The position numbers and the translations under genes were made by a program. This document shows positions 52,497-60,791 of a stretch of DNA of 64,000 nucleotides, piece by piece (within the stretch, counting starts at the first letter, position 1; every line of letters starts with the position of its first letter). The notes under the pieces are model-generated. The model was not told the origin of the DNA, did no database searches, and saw nothing but the letters and a program-made list of their open reading frames with translations. The DNA is from Deltaproteobacteria bacterium (lineage in GTDB: Bacteria; Myxococcota_A; Polyangia; Nannocystales; Nannocystaceae), in the NCBI GenBank assembly GCA_016709225.1, contig JADJEE010000001.1, forward strand, positions 744,001-808,000, read 5' to 3'.

Positions 52497-53321
52497 TCAG
52501 AGCAGCTGCAGGGCCGACGACGGTCCCTGGTTGGCCTGCGCCAGCATCGCGGTGCCCGCCTGCATCAAGATCTGGTTCTTGGTGAGGTTGGCGGTCTCCT
52601 CTGCGACGTCGACGTCGATGATGCGCGAGTTCGCAGCGGAGAGGTTGGTCGAGTACGTGTCGAGGTTCGACATCGTGGTCGACAGTCGGTTCTGCATGGC
52701 ACCGAGGCCTGCACGCCTCGTCGAGATGCTCTGGATCGCGGTGTCGAGCGCGGTGATGGCCGAGTCGGCACCGGAGGTCGAGCTGATGGTCGAGGCGCTG
52801 ATCCCGAGTGCACTCGCACTCGAGGTGGCGATCGAGATGGTCAGCCGATCGTCGGAGGTCGTGTCCTTGCCGACCTGGAACGCGAGGCCAGTGGCTTGGC
52901 TGCCGTCGAGCAGATCCACGCCGTTGAACTCGGTGGTGTTGACGATGCGGTCGACCTCGGAGCGAAGCTGCCCGAACTCGTCGTTCAGGTAGCCGCGCTG
53001 CTGGGTGTTGACCGTGCCGTTGCGGGCCTGGACCGACAGCTCACGCATGCGCGTGAGCAGCCCGCCGATCTCCTTGAGAGAACCATCCGCAGTCTGGATC
53101 ATGCTGACGCCGTCGTTTGCGTTGCGGCGGGCCTGATTCAGGCTCGAGATGCTGGCCTTGAAGTCCTCGGAGATCGCGAGCCCTGCGGCGTCGTCGGCTG
53201 CGGATTGCACCCGCAGGCCGGACGACAGACGCGAGATGCTCTTCTGCAGGTCAGCCGAGGTCTTGCTCAGGTTGCCCTGAGCGGTGAGGGACGACACGTT
53301 CGTGCGAACGGACAGTGACAT
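52497..53321 (-). CDS. fliC: Flagellin 1
   Basis: A 274-residue flagellin with only the conserved D0/D1 helices: N-terminal MSLSVRTNVSSLTAQGNLSKT, INKLSSGLRV-type SGLRVQSAADDAAGLAIS, and C-terminal SNLDTYSTNLSAANSRIIDVDVA through QILMQAGTAMLAQANQ. No variable D2/D3 domain, so it is close to the shortest flagellins. It is about 90% identical over most of its length to flagellin 2, so the pair are recent duplicates. The leader at 53331-53375 is shared. Confidence 0.96.
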   Translation of the reverse strand: MSLSVRTNVSSLTAQGNLSKTSADLQKSISRLSSGLRVQSAADDAAGLAISEDFKASISSLNQARRNANDGVSMIQTADGSLKEIGGLLTRMRELSVQARNGTVNTQQRGYLNDEFGQLRSEVDRIVNTTEFNGVDLLDGSQATGLAFQVGKDTTSDDRLTISIATSSASALGISASTISSTSGADSAITALDTAIQSISTRRAGLGAMQNRLSTTMSNLDTYSTNLSAANSRIIDVDVAEETANLTKNQILMQAGTAMLAQANQGPSSALQLL

Positions 53322-53330
53322 GGTCTTGCT

Positions 53331-53375
53331 TCCTTCGTGGAGTTCCCCGCGCTGCGGGGACGGGCATGCGTGCCC
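53331..53375 (-). promoter_or_regulatory. Conserved double-hairpin leader of flagellin 1
   Basis: On the minus strand GGGCA-CGCA-TGCCC (53362-53375) is a 5-bp stem with a tetraloop. CCCCGC-GCT/AGC-GCGGGG (53345-53359) follows. Then comes ACGAAGGAAG with the Shine-Dalgarno AAGGA (53331-53335), which also fits the CsrA motif ANGGA. Matching leaders precede flagellins 2 and 3. Confidence 0.7.
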
Positions 53376-53423
53376 GGGTCCGGGGTATGGGTGAACCGGA
53401 CGCGCGCCCCCTGGAACGCGCGC

Positions 53424-53438
53424 GCGGCTTGGGCACCA
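53424..53438 (-). promoter_or_regulatory. Sigma-54-like element upstream of flagellin 1
   Basis: The minus strand reads TGGTGCCCAAGCCGC: GG and GC are 10 nt apart as in -24/-12 promoters. The -12 half is poor (CCGC for TTGC). GC-rich DNA gives such matches by chance. Confidence 0.3.
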
Positions 53439-53636
53439 AGGTCAAGTCAGGCGGATCCTTCCCGCGCGGTTGAGGGCGGCCGGAGCCGACCTGCCCCGCG
53501 TGGGCAAGCTCGAGTCGTGCGCGACGAGACGCGCGGGAACGGGAAGTCATGGGTGGGGTCCTGCTTTCGAGGGAGGTCGTGGGGTTGGAGATCGTGGTGG
53601 GGGAGCTCGAGGGGAAGCAGCGTGTGCGGTCGATGC

Positions 53637-53662
53637 CACCGCGCCCATGCGCGGGCGCGGTG
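53637..53662 (-). terminator. Strong hairpin after flagellin 2, no T-tail
   Basis: CACCGCGCCC-GCGCAT-GGGCGCGGTG, a perfect 10-bp stem, extendable by GATG/CATC. It lies about 21 nt past the flagellin 2 stop. No T-run follows, so it may stabilise the 3' end rather than terminate. Confidence 0.5.
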
Positions 53663-53683
53663 ACATCGAGCCGGCCGTCGGCG

Positions 53684-54511
53684 CTAGCCGAGCAGCTGCA
53701 GGGCGGACTGCGGGCCCTGGTTGGCCTGCGCCAACATGGCGGTGCCGGCCTGCATCAAGATCTGGTTCTTCGTCAGCGAGGCGGTCTCGCTCGCGACGTC
53801 GACATCGACGATGCGCGAGTTGGCGGCGGCCAGGTTGGTCGAGTACGTGTCGAGGTTCGACATCGTGGTCGACAGTCGGTTCTGCATCGCGCCGAGGCCT
53901 GCACGCCTCGTCGAGATGCTCTGGATCGCGGTGTCGAGCGCGGTGATGGCCGAGTCGGCACCCGAGGTCGAGCTGATGGTCGATGCGCTGACCCCGAGCG
54001 CGCTCGCGCTCGAGGTCGCGATCGACATGGTCAGGCGATCGTCGGTCGAGGTGTCCTTGCCGACCTGGAAGTCGAGGCCACCGGCCTGGCTGCCGTCGAG
54101 CAGATCCACGCCGTTGAACTCGGTGGTGTTGACGATGCGGTCGATCTCGGAGCGCAGCTGCCCGAACTCGTCGTTGAGGTAGCCGCGTTGCTGGGTGTTG
54201 ACGGTGCCGTTGCGGGCCTGGACCGACAGCTCACGCATGCGCGTGAGCAGGCCGCCGATTTCCTTGAGCGAGCCGTCCGCGGTCTGGATCATGCTGACGC
54301 CGTCGTTTGCGTTGCGGCGGGCCTGATCGAGCGAGCGGATGCTGGCCTTGAAGTCCTCCGAGATGGCGAGGCCGGCCGCGTCGTCGGCGGCGGACTCGAC
54401 CCGGAGGCCTGAGGAGAGCCTCGAGATGCTCTTCTGCAGGTCGGCGGAGGTCTTGCCGAGATTGCTCTGGGCTGTGAGTGAGGAGACGTTGGTACGTACG
54501 GAGATGGACAT
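53684..54511 (-). CDS. fliC: Flagellin 2
   Basis: A 275-residue short flagellin, start ATG at 54511, close duplicate of flagellin 1 (differences scattered, e.g. GSQAGGLDFQVG here vs GSQATGLAFQVG). Same D0/D1-only layout; C-terminus ends LQLLG. The two genes form an 830-bp imperfect direct repeat. Confidence 0.96.
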   Translation of the reverse strand: MSISVRTNVSSLTAQSNLGKTSADLQKSISRLSSGLRVESAADDAAGLAISEDFKASIRSLDQARRNANDGVSMIQTADGSLKEIGGLLTRMRELSVQARNGTVNTQQRGYLNDEFGQLRSEIDRIVNTTEFNGVDLLDGSQAGGLDFQVGKDTSTDDRLTMSIATSSASALGVSASTISSTSGADSAITALDTAIQSISTRRAGLGAMQNRLSTTMSNLDTYSTNLAAANSRIVDVDVASETASLTKNQILMQAGTAMLAQANQGPQSALQLLG

Positions 54512-54516
54512 TGCGA

Positions 54517-54564
54517 TTTCCTTCGTGGAAGTCCCCGCGGGTGCGGGGCCGGGCATTCATGCCC
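54517..54564 (-). promoter_or_regulatory. Conserved double-hairpin leader of flagellin 2
   Basis: GGGCA-TGAA-TGCCC (54551-54564), then CCCCGC-ACCC-GCGGGG (54533-54548), then CACGAAGGAAATC with AAGGA near 54519-54523. Same order and spacing as flagellin 1. Confidence 0.7.
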
Positions 54565-54820
54565 GCGCTCGAGGTCGGATGGGTGGCAGCGATGCGTGCG
54601 CCTCGAGAACGCGCGCCCGCCGTTGCCGTGTGGTGGTTGTCGTTGGTGTTGCGGTTGGTTCGGACTGGTGGAGGAGGTGCGCTCGTCTCTCTCGATGCGG
54701 TCGCGCTCGGCGTGGTGTCGGCGTCGACCGATCGCGCGTGGATCGGGGCGTGGTGCGGGTGATGGAAGAGCTACTGGGGTGCGGTTCGAGGGACGAAAGT
54801 CGTGGGGTCATCGACCCCGA

Positions 54821-54881
54821 CTCGCGACCCGCGGAGACGCGGCTCGGACCCCATTTCGAGCGACGCCTCCGCGGGTGCGAG
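54821..54881 (-). terminator. Long hairpin after flagellin 3
   Basis: The arms CTCGC.ACCCGCGGAG and CTCCGCGGGTGCGAG (54821-54836 and 54867-54881) form about 15 bp with one bulge. A second small hairpin GGGGTC/GACCCC follows at 54814. No T-tail. Confidence 0.45.
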
Positions 54882-54883
54882 TA

Positions 54884-55711
54884 CTAGCCTCCGAGCAGCT
54901 GCAGGGCCGCCTGCGGCGCCTGGTTGGCCTGCGCGAGCATGGCGGTGCTGGCCTGCAGCAAGATGTTGTGCTTGGTGAGCTCGGCGGTCTCGCTCGCGAC
55001 GTCGACGTCGACGATGCGCGAGTTGGCGGCCGAGAGGTTGGTCGAGTAGGTGTCGAGGTTCGACATCGTGACCTGCAGACGGTTCTGCATGGCGCCGATG
55101 GCCGCGCGGCGGGTCGAGATGCCCTCGATCGCCAGGTCGAGCGCGTTGATGGCGGAGTCGCTGCCACCGGTGCTGCTGATCACCGCGGTCGAGAGGCCCA
55201 GCGCGCTGGTCGAGCTGGTCGCGATCGACAGCGTGAGGCGATCGTCGGCGGTGGTGCCGGCGCCGACCTGGAACTCGATGCCGGTCGACTGCGAGCCGTC
55301 GATGAGCTGGATGCCGTTGAACTCGGTGGTCGAGACGATGCGATCGATCTCGCTCTTGAGCTGCTGGAACTCGTCGTCCAGGAAGCCGCGCTGGCTGGTG
55401 TTGTTGGTACCGTTGCGCGACTGCACGGCGAGCTCGCGCATGCGCTTGAGCAGGTTGCCGACCTCGCCGAACGCACCGTCGGCGGTCTGCGCCAGGCTCA
55501 CGCCGTCGTTGGCGTTGCGCTTGGCCTGATCGAGGCTGCGGATGTTGGCCTTGAAGTCCTCCGAGATGGCCAGACCGGCGGCATCGTCGGCGGCCGACCG
55601 GACGCGGAGGCCCGAGGACAGCCGCGCGATGTTCTCGGCGAGTCCCGAGCTGGCGGCGGCGAGGTTGCGTTGGGCGATGAGAGAGGAGGGGTTGGTCTTG
55701 ACGCTGAGCAT
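54884..55711 (-). CDS. fliC: Flagellin 3
   Basis: A 275-residue short flagellin, start ATG at 55711 (MLSVKTNPSSLIAQRNLA). D0/D1 only. Differs from flagellins 1 and 2 more than they differ from each other (e.g. ENIARLSSGLRVRS, HNILLQASTAML). A minor filament subunit or base-proximal flagellin is possible. Leader at 55719-55772. Confidence 0.96.
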   Translation of the reverse strand: MLSVKTNPSSLIAQRNLAAASSGLAENIARLSSGLRVRSAADDAAGLAISEDFKANIRSLDQAKRNANDGVSLAQTADGAFGEVGNLLKRMRELAVQSRNGTNNTSQRGFLDDEFQQLKSEIDRIVSTTEFNGIQLIDGSQSTGIEFQVGAGTTADDRLTLSIATSSTSALGLSTAVISSTGGSDSAINALDLAIEGISTRRAAIGAMQNRLQVTMSNLDTYSTNLSAANSRIVDVDVASETAELTKHNILLQASTAMLAQANQAPQAALQLLGG

Positions 55712-56367
55712 TGGAGAGTTCCCTTCGTGGGATCCGCCCCCGGTTGCGGCGGGGGCGTGGGCATTCGTGCCCGGAGGTTGATGTTCGCGAGGCGTTCGCT
55801 TGGGGGTTGGGGTACGGGGTCGAAGAACGGGTGCCGGACGAGGGAGGGCCTCGAGCGCCGCCCGATCGTGGGCGTGCACGCGGACTCCGGGGTCGCGGCG
55901 TCAGCTGGCGATGCGCGGGTCGACGCGCGAGCGAGCGCTCGCGCTGTCATCGCGCGGTGGCCGACGTCGGGCTGTCGCGGGGCGCGTGCGGTGCGATGTG
56001 CACCGTCGGCGCCGGCGGCCGTGATCGTCGGCGGGAGCAGCGTTCGGCGTCAGGCCACGACGACGCGCGCGACCGGGCCTCCGCGTCGGCTGCGACAAGG
56101 CGCAGCGGTCGACGGATCCGCAGTCACGAGGGTAGGGTCTTCGGGCGAGCGAAGCGCGGACGCAGCCGCGCAGTGGGGGGCGTGGGGTCGCATGGGTGTC
56201 CTCCGTGGACGGTTGTGCGAGCGCCCGCGTACGTGCGGGGCTCGGTCGGGCGGTGACCCCGAGACATCCGGCGCTCGGATGTGTCGTGGGCGGTTGCCGA
56301 CAGCCCCGTCATCGTCGGAGGCCCCGAACTCTTGAGGGGGCCCCGAAGTTTTTCTCGCGCGACGTCG
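55712..56367. other. Long intergenic region between flagellin 3 and the copper-enzyme gene
   Basis: 656 bp, the largest gap in the window. Holds the flagellin 3 leader, a 12-nt palindrome GCGAGCGCTCGC (55931-55942) and otherwise no recognisable gene, RNA or repeat. Likely promoter region for flagellin 3. Confidence 0.5.
55719..55772 (-). promoter_or_regulatory. Conserved double-hairpin leader of flagellin 3
   Basis: GGGCA-CGAA-TGCCC (55759-55772), then GCCCCC..GGGGGC (55736-55756), then CACGAAGGGAAC. The SD is AAGGGA, containing AGGGA, also an ANGGA match. Spacing to ATG is 8 nt. Confidence 0.68.
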
Positions 56368-57747
56368 CTATTCGAGCACCGGCGCCATCAGGACCCCGAG
56401 CAGGCACATCTCGTTGTCGGTGCCCCAGCCCGGCAGCACCGGGCCCTCGGCGCCGCGGGTGTCGTAGGTGCAGGTGACGCGCACGCGATCGCCCGGCACC
56501 AGGCGGATGGACTCCTCGAACATGTAGTAGATCTGCCACGCGAAGTCCCAGTGCTGCACGTCGCTGCCGCAGCTGACGGTGTCGTCGGCGTGGATGATCT
56601 CGAAGCGCTGCCGCACGCCGAAGCGATGCATGTGTGGCAGGACGCCGAGCACGTCGAGGCCCGGCAGCCCTCCGGCGATGTCGGCCACGTCGAGCTCCCA
56701 GCTGTAGTCGACCTCGGCCTCGCCGGCCGCCAGCGCGTCGGGGGTGGGGCCGAACAGGCTCTCGAGCAGGCCGTCGGGGAGATCGAAGAACGCCTCGCGT
56801 TCGGTGGTGTCGGTGGTCTCGAGGCGCACGCGCGTCACGAATGGCGCTGGCGTCTGACCGGTGCCCGCGAGGTTGTAGTGCACCTGCATCACCAACATGC
56901 TGCCGGCGTGCAGCGGATAGCCGATGCCGTCGGGCAATCGCGCGATGCCCTGGCCCGGGGCCCACGACACCGGCACGCCGCCTGGCGCAGTGCCGTCGCC
57001 GGTCGATCCGAAGCACGGCCAGCCCTCGCGATCGGGCGACGCGTCGTCGAGCGCTGCGATCGCGTCGGCGTTGGTGACCCCCGGCGCCACCTCCAGCGTC
57101 GGATCGACGTCGAACAACAACACGTGATGGGTGAGCGCCGCGTTGCCGACGACGACCTCGCTGGCGCGCATGTAGCTGTCGGTGGCGAGCGACGGCTCGA
57201 CGAGGAAGCAGCGGTACTCGTCGGTCTCGGCGAGCGCTCCGCCCTGCGCGATGGGGGCGAACGCTGGCGTGGCGAGCTCGGTCGCCGACGCCAGCGAGGG
57301 CAGCGGCGGCAGCACGAGGTCGGTGCGTGGCTCGCCCTCGGGCGCGCCACCGTCGGCCCACGCAACGATGGTGTCGATCTGCTCCTGCGTCAGCGCCCGC
57401 GAGTCACGAAAGCTCCCGCAGGTGCCGTCGTCGGTCACCAACCACGGCGGCATGGTGCGCTCGCTGACCGCGAGCGCCGAGGCCGCGGCCCAGCTCGCAG
57501 CCTCGGCGTAGGTGTCGAGCACGAACGGCGCGACCCCGCCTGCGGTGTGGCACGTGCCGCAGCGCTCGAAGAAGATCGGCGCGACGTCCTGCCAGTAGCG
57601 CGGCACGTCGGTGTCGCCGCCACCGGTGCTCGAGTCGGCGGCAGCGTCGTCGTCGCCGCTGGCCGGATCATCGGCGCAGCCGGCCGCGACGGCGGCGGTG
57701 AACCAGGCGAGGGGGAGCAGCGGGCGTCGTCGGACGAGCACGGTCAT
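56368..57747 (-). CDS. Copper type II monooxygenase-like haem lipoprotein
   Basis: A 459-residue lipoprotein (signal WFTAAVAAGC, lipid Cys24) with a c-haem site CGTCH (63-67). It is followed by a domain like the copper-dependent ascorbate monooxygenase (PHM/DBH) family: LTHHVLLFDVDP, MQVHYNLAG and LPHMHRFGVRQRFEI, with copper-binding His pairs. The likely role is oxidation of a peptide or small amine outside the cell, or electron transfer. The ATG at 57747 is used; a GTG five codons upstream is possible. It sits inside the flagellin array, between flagellins 3 and 4, but has no known flagellar role. Confidence 0.82.
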   Translation of the reverse strand: MTVLVRRRPLLPLAWFTAAVAAGCADDPASGDDDAAADSSTGGGDTDVPRYWQDVAPIFFERCGTCHTAGGVAPFVLDTYAEAASWAAASALAVSERTMPPWLVTDDGTCGSFRDSRALTQEQIDTIVAWADGGAPEGEPRTDLVLPPLPSLASATELATPAFAPIAQGGALAETDEYRCFLVEPSLATDSYMRASEVVVGNAALTHHVLLFDVDPTLEVAPGVTNADAIAALDDASPDREGWPCFGSTGDGTAPGGVPVSWAPGQGIARLPDGIGYPLHAGSMLVMQVHYNLAGTGQTPAPFVTRVRLETTDTTEREAFFDLPDGLLESLFGPTPDALAAGEAEVDYSWELDVADIAGGLPGLDVLGVLPHMHRFGVRQRFEIIHADDTVSCGSDVQHWDFAWQIYYMFEESIRLVPGDRVRVTCTYDTRGAEGPVLPGWGTDNEMCLLGVLMAPVLE

Positions 57748-57794
57748 CCCGAGCTGCAACACCGCGGGGCACCGCGTGCGTCACCGCTCCCGCG

Positions 57795-57833
57795 AAAGAA
57801 AAGCGCCGGAGGGCCGGCCATGGCCCCCCGGCG
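57795..57833 (-). terminator. Intrinsic terminator after flagellin 4
   Basis: The minus strand gives a 12-bp stem CGCCGGGGGGCC / GGCCCTCCGGCG with loop ATGGCC, then CTTTTCTTT. It lies about 22 nt past the flagellin 4 stop. Best terminator in the window. Confidence 0.88.
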
Positions 57834-57855
57834 TGCGGGGTCGAAGGTGCCGCGA

Positions 57856-58695
57856 TTAGCCCTGCAGGAGCTGGAGAGCGAGCTGAGGGATCTGATTCGC
57901 TTGTGCGAGGACGGAGACGCCGGATTGCATGAGGATGCGGTGCCGGGCCATCGCGGCGGTTTCCTCGGCGACGTCGACGTCGCGGATGCGCGAGTTGGCG
58001 GCGCTGAGGTTGTTGTACTGGGTCGAGATGTTGTTGATCGCGGCCTCGAGGCGGTTCTGCGCCGCGCCCAGGGTCGCGCGCTGGGCCGAGACGCCCTGGA
58101 TCGCGGCGTCGAGGATCGACAGCGCACCCTGGGCGCCACCGGTGGTGGTCATCGCGACCAGCTCGATGCCGAGCGCCGACGGGGACACGGTCGCGATCTG
58201 CACGTTGATCTGCTGGGTCGGATCGCCGGTGAGATCGACCTGGAAGGTCATCGCGTTGGCGGTCGCAGCGAACTGACCCGTGAGGAGATCGAGGTCGTTG
58301 AAGTTGGCGGTGTTGCCGATGCGCTGGATTTCCGAGCGCAGCTGGTCGAACTCGTTCTGGATGAACCCACGCTGGCCGGTCGAGACCGTCTCGGTCGAGG
58401 CCTGCATGCCGAGCTCGCGCATGCGGATGAGGATCGCAGAGACCTCCTGCAGCGCGCCCTCGGCGGTCTGGATCAGCGAGATGCCGTCGTTGGCGTTGCG
58501 CTTGGCCTGGTCGAGCGAAACGATGTTGGCGCGGAAGCCCTCGCTGATGGCCAGGCCGGCGGCGTCGTCACCCGCACGGTTGATGCGCTGGCCGCTGGAC
58601 AGCCGCATCATGTTCGAGTTGAGTCGCTCGTTGGTCTGGCTGAGGGAGGTGTTGGCCTCGAGGGCGGCAACGTTGGTGCGCAGTGAGATTCCCAT
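57856..58695 (-). CDS. fliC: Flagellin 4 (divergent)
   Basis: A 279-residue short flagellin that begins MGISLRTNVAALEANTSLSQT and ends LLQG. Core blocks are RLSSGQRINRAGDDAAGLAIS and AAQNRLEAAINNISTQYNNLSAANSRIRDVDVA. Clearly different from flagellins 1-3 (Met/Arg changes; HRILMQSGVSVLAQANQ). It has its own terminator and a different leader. Possibly the hook-proximal or an early flagellin. Confidence 0.95.
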   Translation of the reverse strand: MGISLRTNVAALEANTSLSQTNERLNSNMMRLSSGQRINRAGDDAAGLAISEGFRANIVSLDQAKRNANDGISLIQTAEGALQEVSAILIRMRELGMQASTETVSTGQRGFIQNEFDQLRSEIQRIGNTANFNDLDLLTGQFAATANAMTFQVDLTGDPTQQINVQIATVSPSALGIELVAMTTTGGAQGALSILDAAIQGVSAQRATLGAAQNRLEAAINNISTQYNNLSAANSRIRDVDVAEETAAMARHRILMQSGVSVLAQANQIPQLALQLLQG

Positions 58696-58710
58696 GATGA
58701 CCTCGGTTCG

Positions 58711-58728
58711 GGGCCTTGGCGGAGGCCC
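58711..58728 (-). promoter_or_regulatory. Single hairpin in flagellin 4 leader
   Basis: GGGCCT-CCGCCA-AGGCCC, a 6-bp stem about 15 nt before the ATG, with GAGGT as SD. It lacks the double-hairpin design of flagellins 1-3. Confidence 0.5.
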
Positions 58729-58826
58729 GGCAATGTTCGTTTGCGAAGGTGGCCAGTCGTGGCGCTCGTGCCCTGGTCAAAGCCGGCAGCATGCCGTCGT
58801 CGCGGGACTTGCCTGCTGCGGACCCG

Positions 58827-60752
58827 TCACGCCGTGGCGGCGAGTGGGGTCCCAGCAGCTTCGTGAACTCGTTCGCTCTGCTCGCTCGCTAGTCTTTGCG
58901 AGAGGCGTGCCAGCGTGATCGACAGCTCGCGCAGCGGCACGAGCATGGCGGCGTAGAAGCCGTGGCTGGTGATGCGACCACGCGTCCGGAGGTCGTCGAT
59001 GGGCACCGCGAGCGCTTCGGCGACCAGCGGTGCGCTGCGCAGCAGGGTCCGCACGCGCAGGTTGTTGGCGACGATCGCATCGGCGGTGGCGGCATCGAGC
59101 GTCAGATCACCGTCGGGGTCGTCGCCCAGCGTGGCGGTGGTGGTCTGCGCGAGCGTCAACAGGCCCTCGCATGCGGCGAGCTCCTGCGCGACGAGCTCGG
59201 CGAGCTTGGCGGGGGACGACGGCGCGCGGCGCAGCAGCGCAGCGAAGCGCTCACCGACGCCGATGCCGGTGCCCGCGTCGATCGCCGCCGCGAGCGGCAC
59301 GTGGTCCCAGCCGGGGATGTGCGCGCCACCCTCGGTTGCGTTGACGGGACGGATGCCCTCGGCGCGCAGGGTCTTGGCACTGGCGGCGTACCAGTCGCGG
59401 AACATGAGAAAGTCGCGGGTCGTCACGACCTCGGTGCCCGGATACCAGCCCGGCGCGGTGAGGGTGCGTGCGGTGTCGGGCATGCGTGCGCCGCCGCTGG
59501 ATGCGTGCGACGCCGACTCGATCGCGCGCTTGCCCTCGAGGCCGCGCAGCGCGGCGGTGCCATCGCTGCCGATCTCGACCCGCATGTCGGCGAACGCCGT
59601 GCCGTCGGCATAGACGCGGTCGCCGGCGTACGCGAGGTCGGAGCCGACCAGCGCGATCGGACCGCAACCCAGCGCGTACGCGATCGCGACCGCCGCGTTG
59701 GCCACGCAGAAGCCGGCCGCGAGGTGGTGACGCGGGTCCACGCGCGCGGAGAAGTGCACGCACGCGTTGGTGTCGACCGAGATCGGGATCTTCTGCGCGA
59801 ACGGCAGCTGCCACAGCGCAGGGTGGCCGGTGAGCTCGAGGAACGCCGGCACCTCGCGCAGGAACGGGAGCGCCGCCAGCTGCGTGCTGACGTCGAGCGA
59901 CTCGATCGCGACGATGGCGTGGGGGCGGATGCCGGCCTTCGCAAGCGCGCCCGCGGCGGTGTTGACCGCGAGGATGAGTGCGTCGTCGCTGCGCTCGCGA
60001 AGTGCGGCGATGCTCTTGTCGAGGCTGGGCCCCGCCGCGACGACCACCGCCGGTACGCCGGCGAGGCCACCGGCCATCGCGGGCAGGCCCGGCCACCGCG
60101 CGAGCGCAGGCAGGTTCTCGAGGTAGTGGCGCAGCCAGCCGGGCCCGCGCATGCGGGCGGTGCGGTGCCGCAGCGCCGCGCGATCGATGGCGTGTGCGGC
60201 CGCATGTAGACCCGCCTCGTAGACCGCCGGTGCCACGCGGAGGCTCGGGGTCCACTTCGCCAGCACGCCGCGATCGTGGCTCGCGAGGCGGGCGTAGAGC
60301 ACCTCACCCAGGCGTGACGGCGTGGTGATCACGTGCATGCGCGGCGGCACCGGCCCGTGCTGCAGGCCGACCACGAGCTGCTCGACATCGGGCTCGAACA
60401 CGAACAGGGTCGCGCTGCAGCGCGCTGCGATCGCCCGCGCGACGTAGCCCGAGCCGTAGCCGAGCAGGATGACCGCCGTCGCGTCGGCGAGGTCGAGCTC
60501 GCGCACGAACCGACGGGCCTCGCCCTCGGGGTCGCGGCCGCTGTGGAGCTTGCGGTGGGCGACGGTCACCACCGGGCCCTGCGGCGTCTCACAGCTGCCG
60601 ACGCGGGGGCTCGGCACGCAGGCGAGGGCGCGCGCGCACCCGTCGGGGTCGTCGGCGAGTACGGCGCGGAGGGTGGCTTGCAGCACGGCGATCGCCGTCA
60701 CTGCAAGCAGCTTGCCGAGGATCCTGCGCCAGCTCGCTGACGCTGCGCTCAC
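58827..60752 (-). CDS. Maf-family motility accessory glycosyltransferase
   Basis: A 641-residue protein of the Maf/MAF_flag10 (DUF115) type, which puts nonulosonic-acid sugars on flagellin. The DUF115 core is at about 225-400: PAVVVAAGPSLDKSIAAL, LILAVNTAAGALAKAGIRPHAIVAIE and IALVGSDLAYAGDRVYADG. A GTG start at 60752 is used and is uncertain. Located between fliW and flagellin 4, so glycosylation of flagellins 1-4 is likely. No sugar synthesis gene is nearby. Confidence 0.88.
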   Translation of the reverse strand: MSAASASWRRILGKLLAVTAIAVLQATLRAVLADDPDGCARALACVPSPRVGSCETPQGPVVTVAHRKLHSGRDPEGEARRFVRELDLADATAVILLGYGSGYVARAIAARCSATLFVFEPDVEQLVVGLQHGPVPPRMHVITTPSRLGEVLYARLASHDRGVLAKWTPSLRVAPAVYEAGLHAAAHAIDRAALRHRTARMRGPGWLRHYLENLPALARWPGLPAMAGGLAGVPAVVVAAGPSLDKSIAALRERSDDALILAVNTAAGALAKAGIRPHAIVAIESLDVSTQLAALPFLREVPAFLELTGHPALWQLPFAQKIPISVDTNACVHFSARVDPRHHLAAGFCVANAAVAIAYALGCGPIALVGSDLAYAGDRVYADGTAFADMRVEIGSDGTAALRGLEGKRAIESASHASSGGARMPDTARTLTAPGWYPGTEVVTTRDFLMFRDWYAASAKTLRAEGIRPVNATEGGAHIPGWDHVPLAAAIDAGTGIGVGERFAALLRRAPSSPAKLAELVAQELAACEGLLTLAQTTTATLGDDPDGDLTLDAATADAIVANNLRVRTLLRSAPLVAEALAVPIDDLRTRGRITSHGFYAAMLVPLRELSITLARLSQRLASEQSERVHEAAGTPLAATA

Positions 60753-60791
60753 ACGCGGACGGCGGCCCGAGACAGGCCGCCGTCACGTCCG

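Larger units (their letters stand above)
53322..53683. other. Intergenic leader and promoter region, flagellin 1
   Basis: 362 bp holding the flagellin 1 leader hairpins, a sigma-54-like element, and, at its distal end, the hairpin that follows flagellin 2. Nothing else was recognised. Confidence 0.6.
54512..54883. other. Intergenic leader region, flagellin 2
   Basis: 372 bp with the flagellin 2 leader at one end and the terminator-like hairpin of flagellin 3 at the other. No promoter could be fixed. Confidence 0.6.

Noticed and set aside
56281..56367. GC-rich stretch with GGGGCCCC as a terminator of the copper-enzyme gene
   Set aside because: The arms do not pair into a continuous stem and the A-run is on the wrong side for a T-tail.
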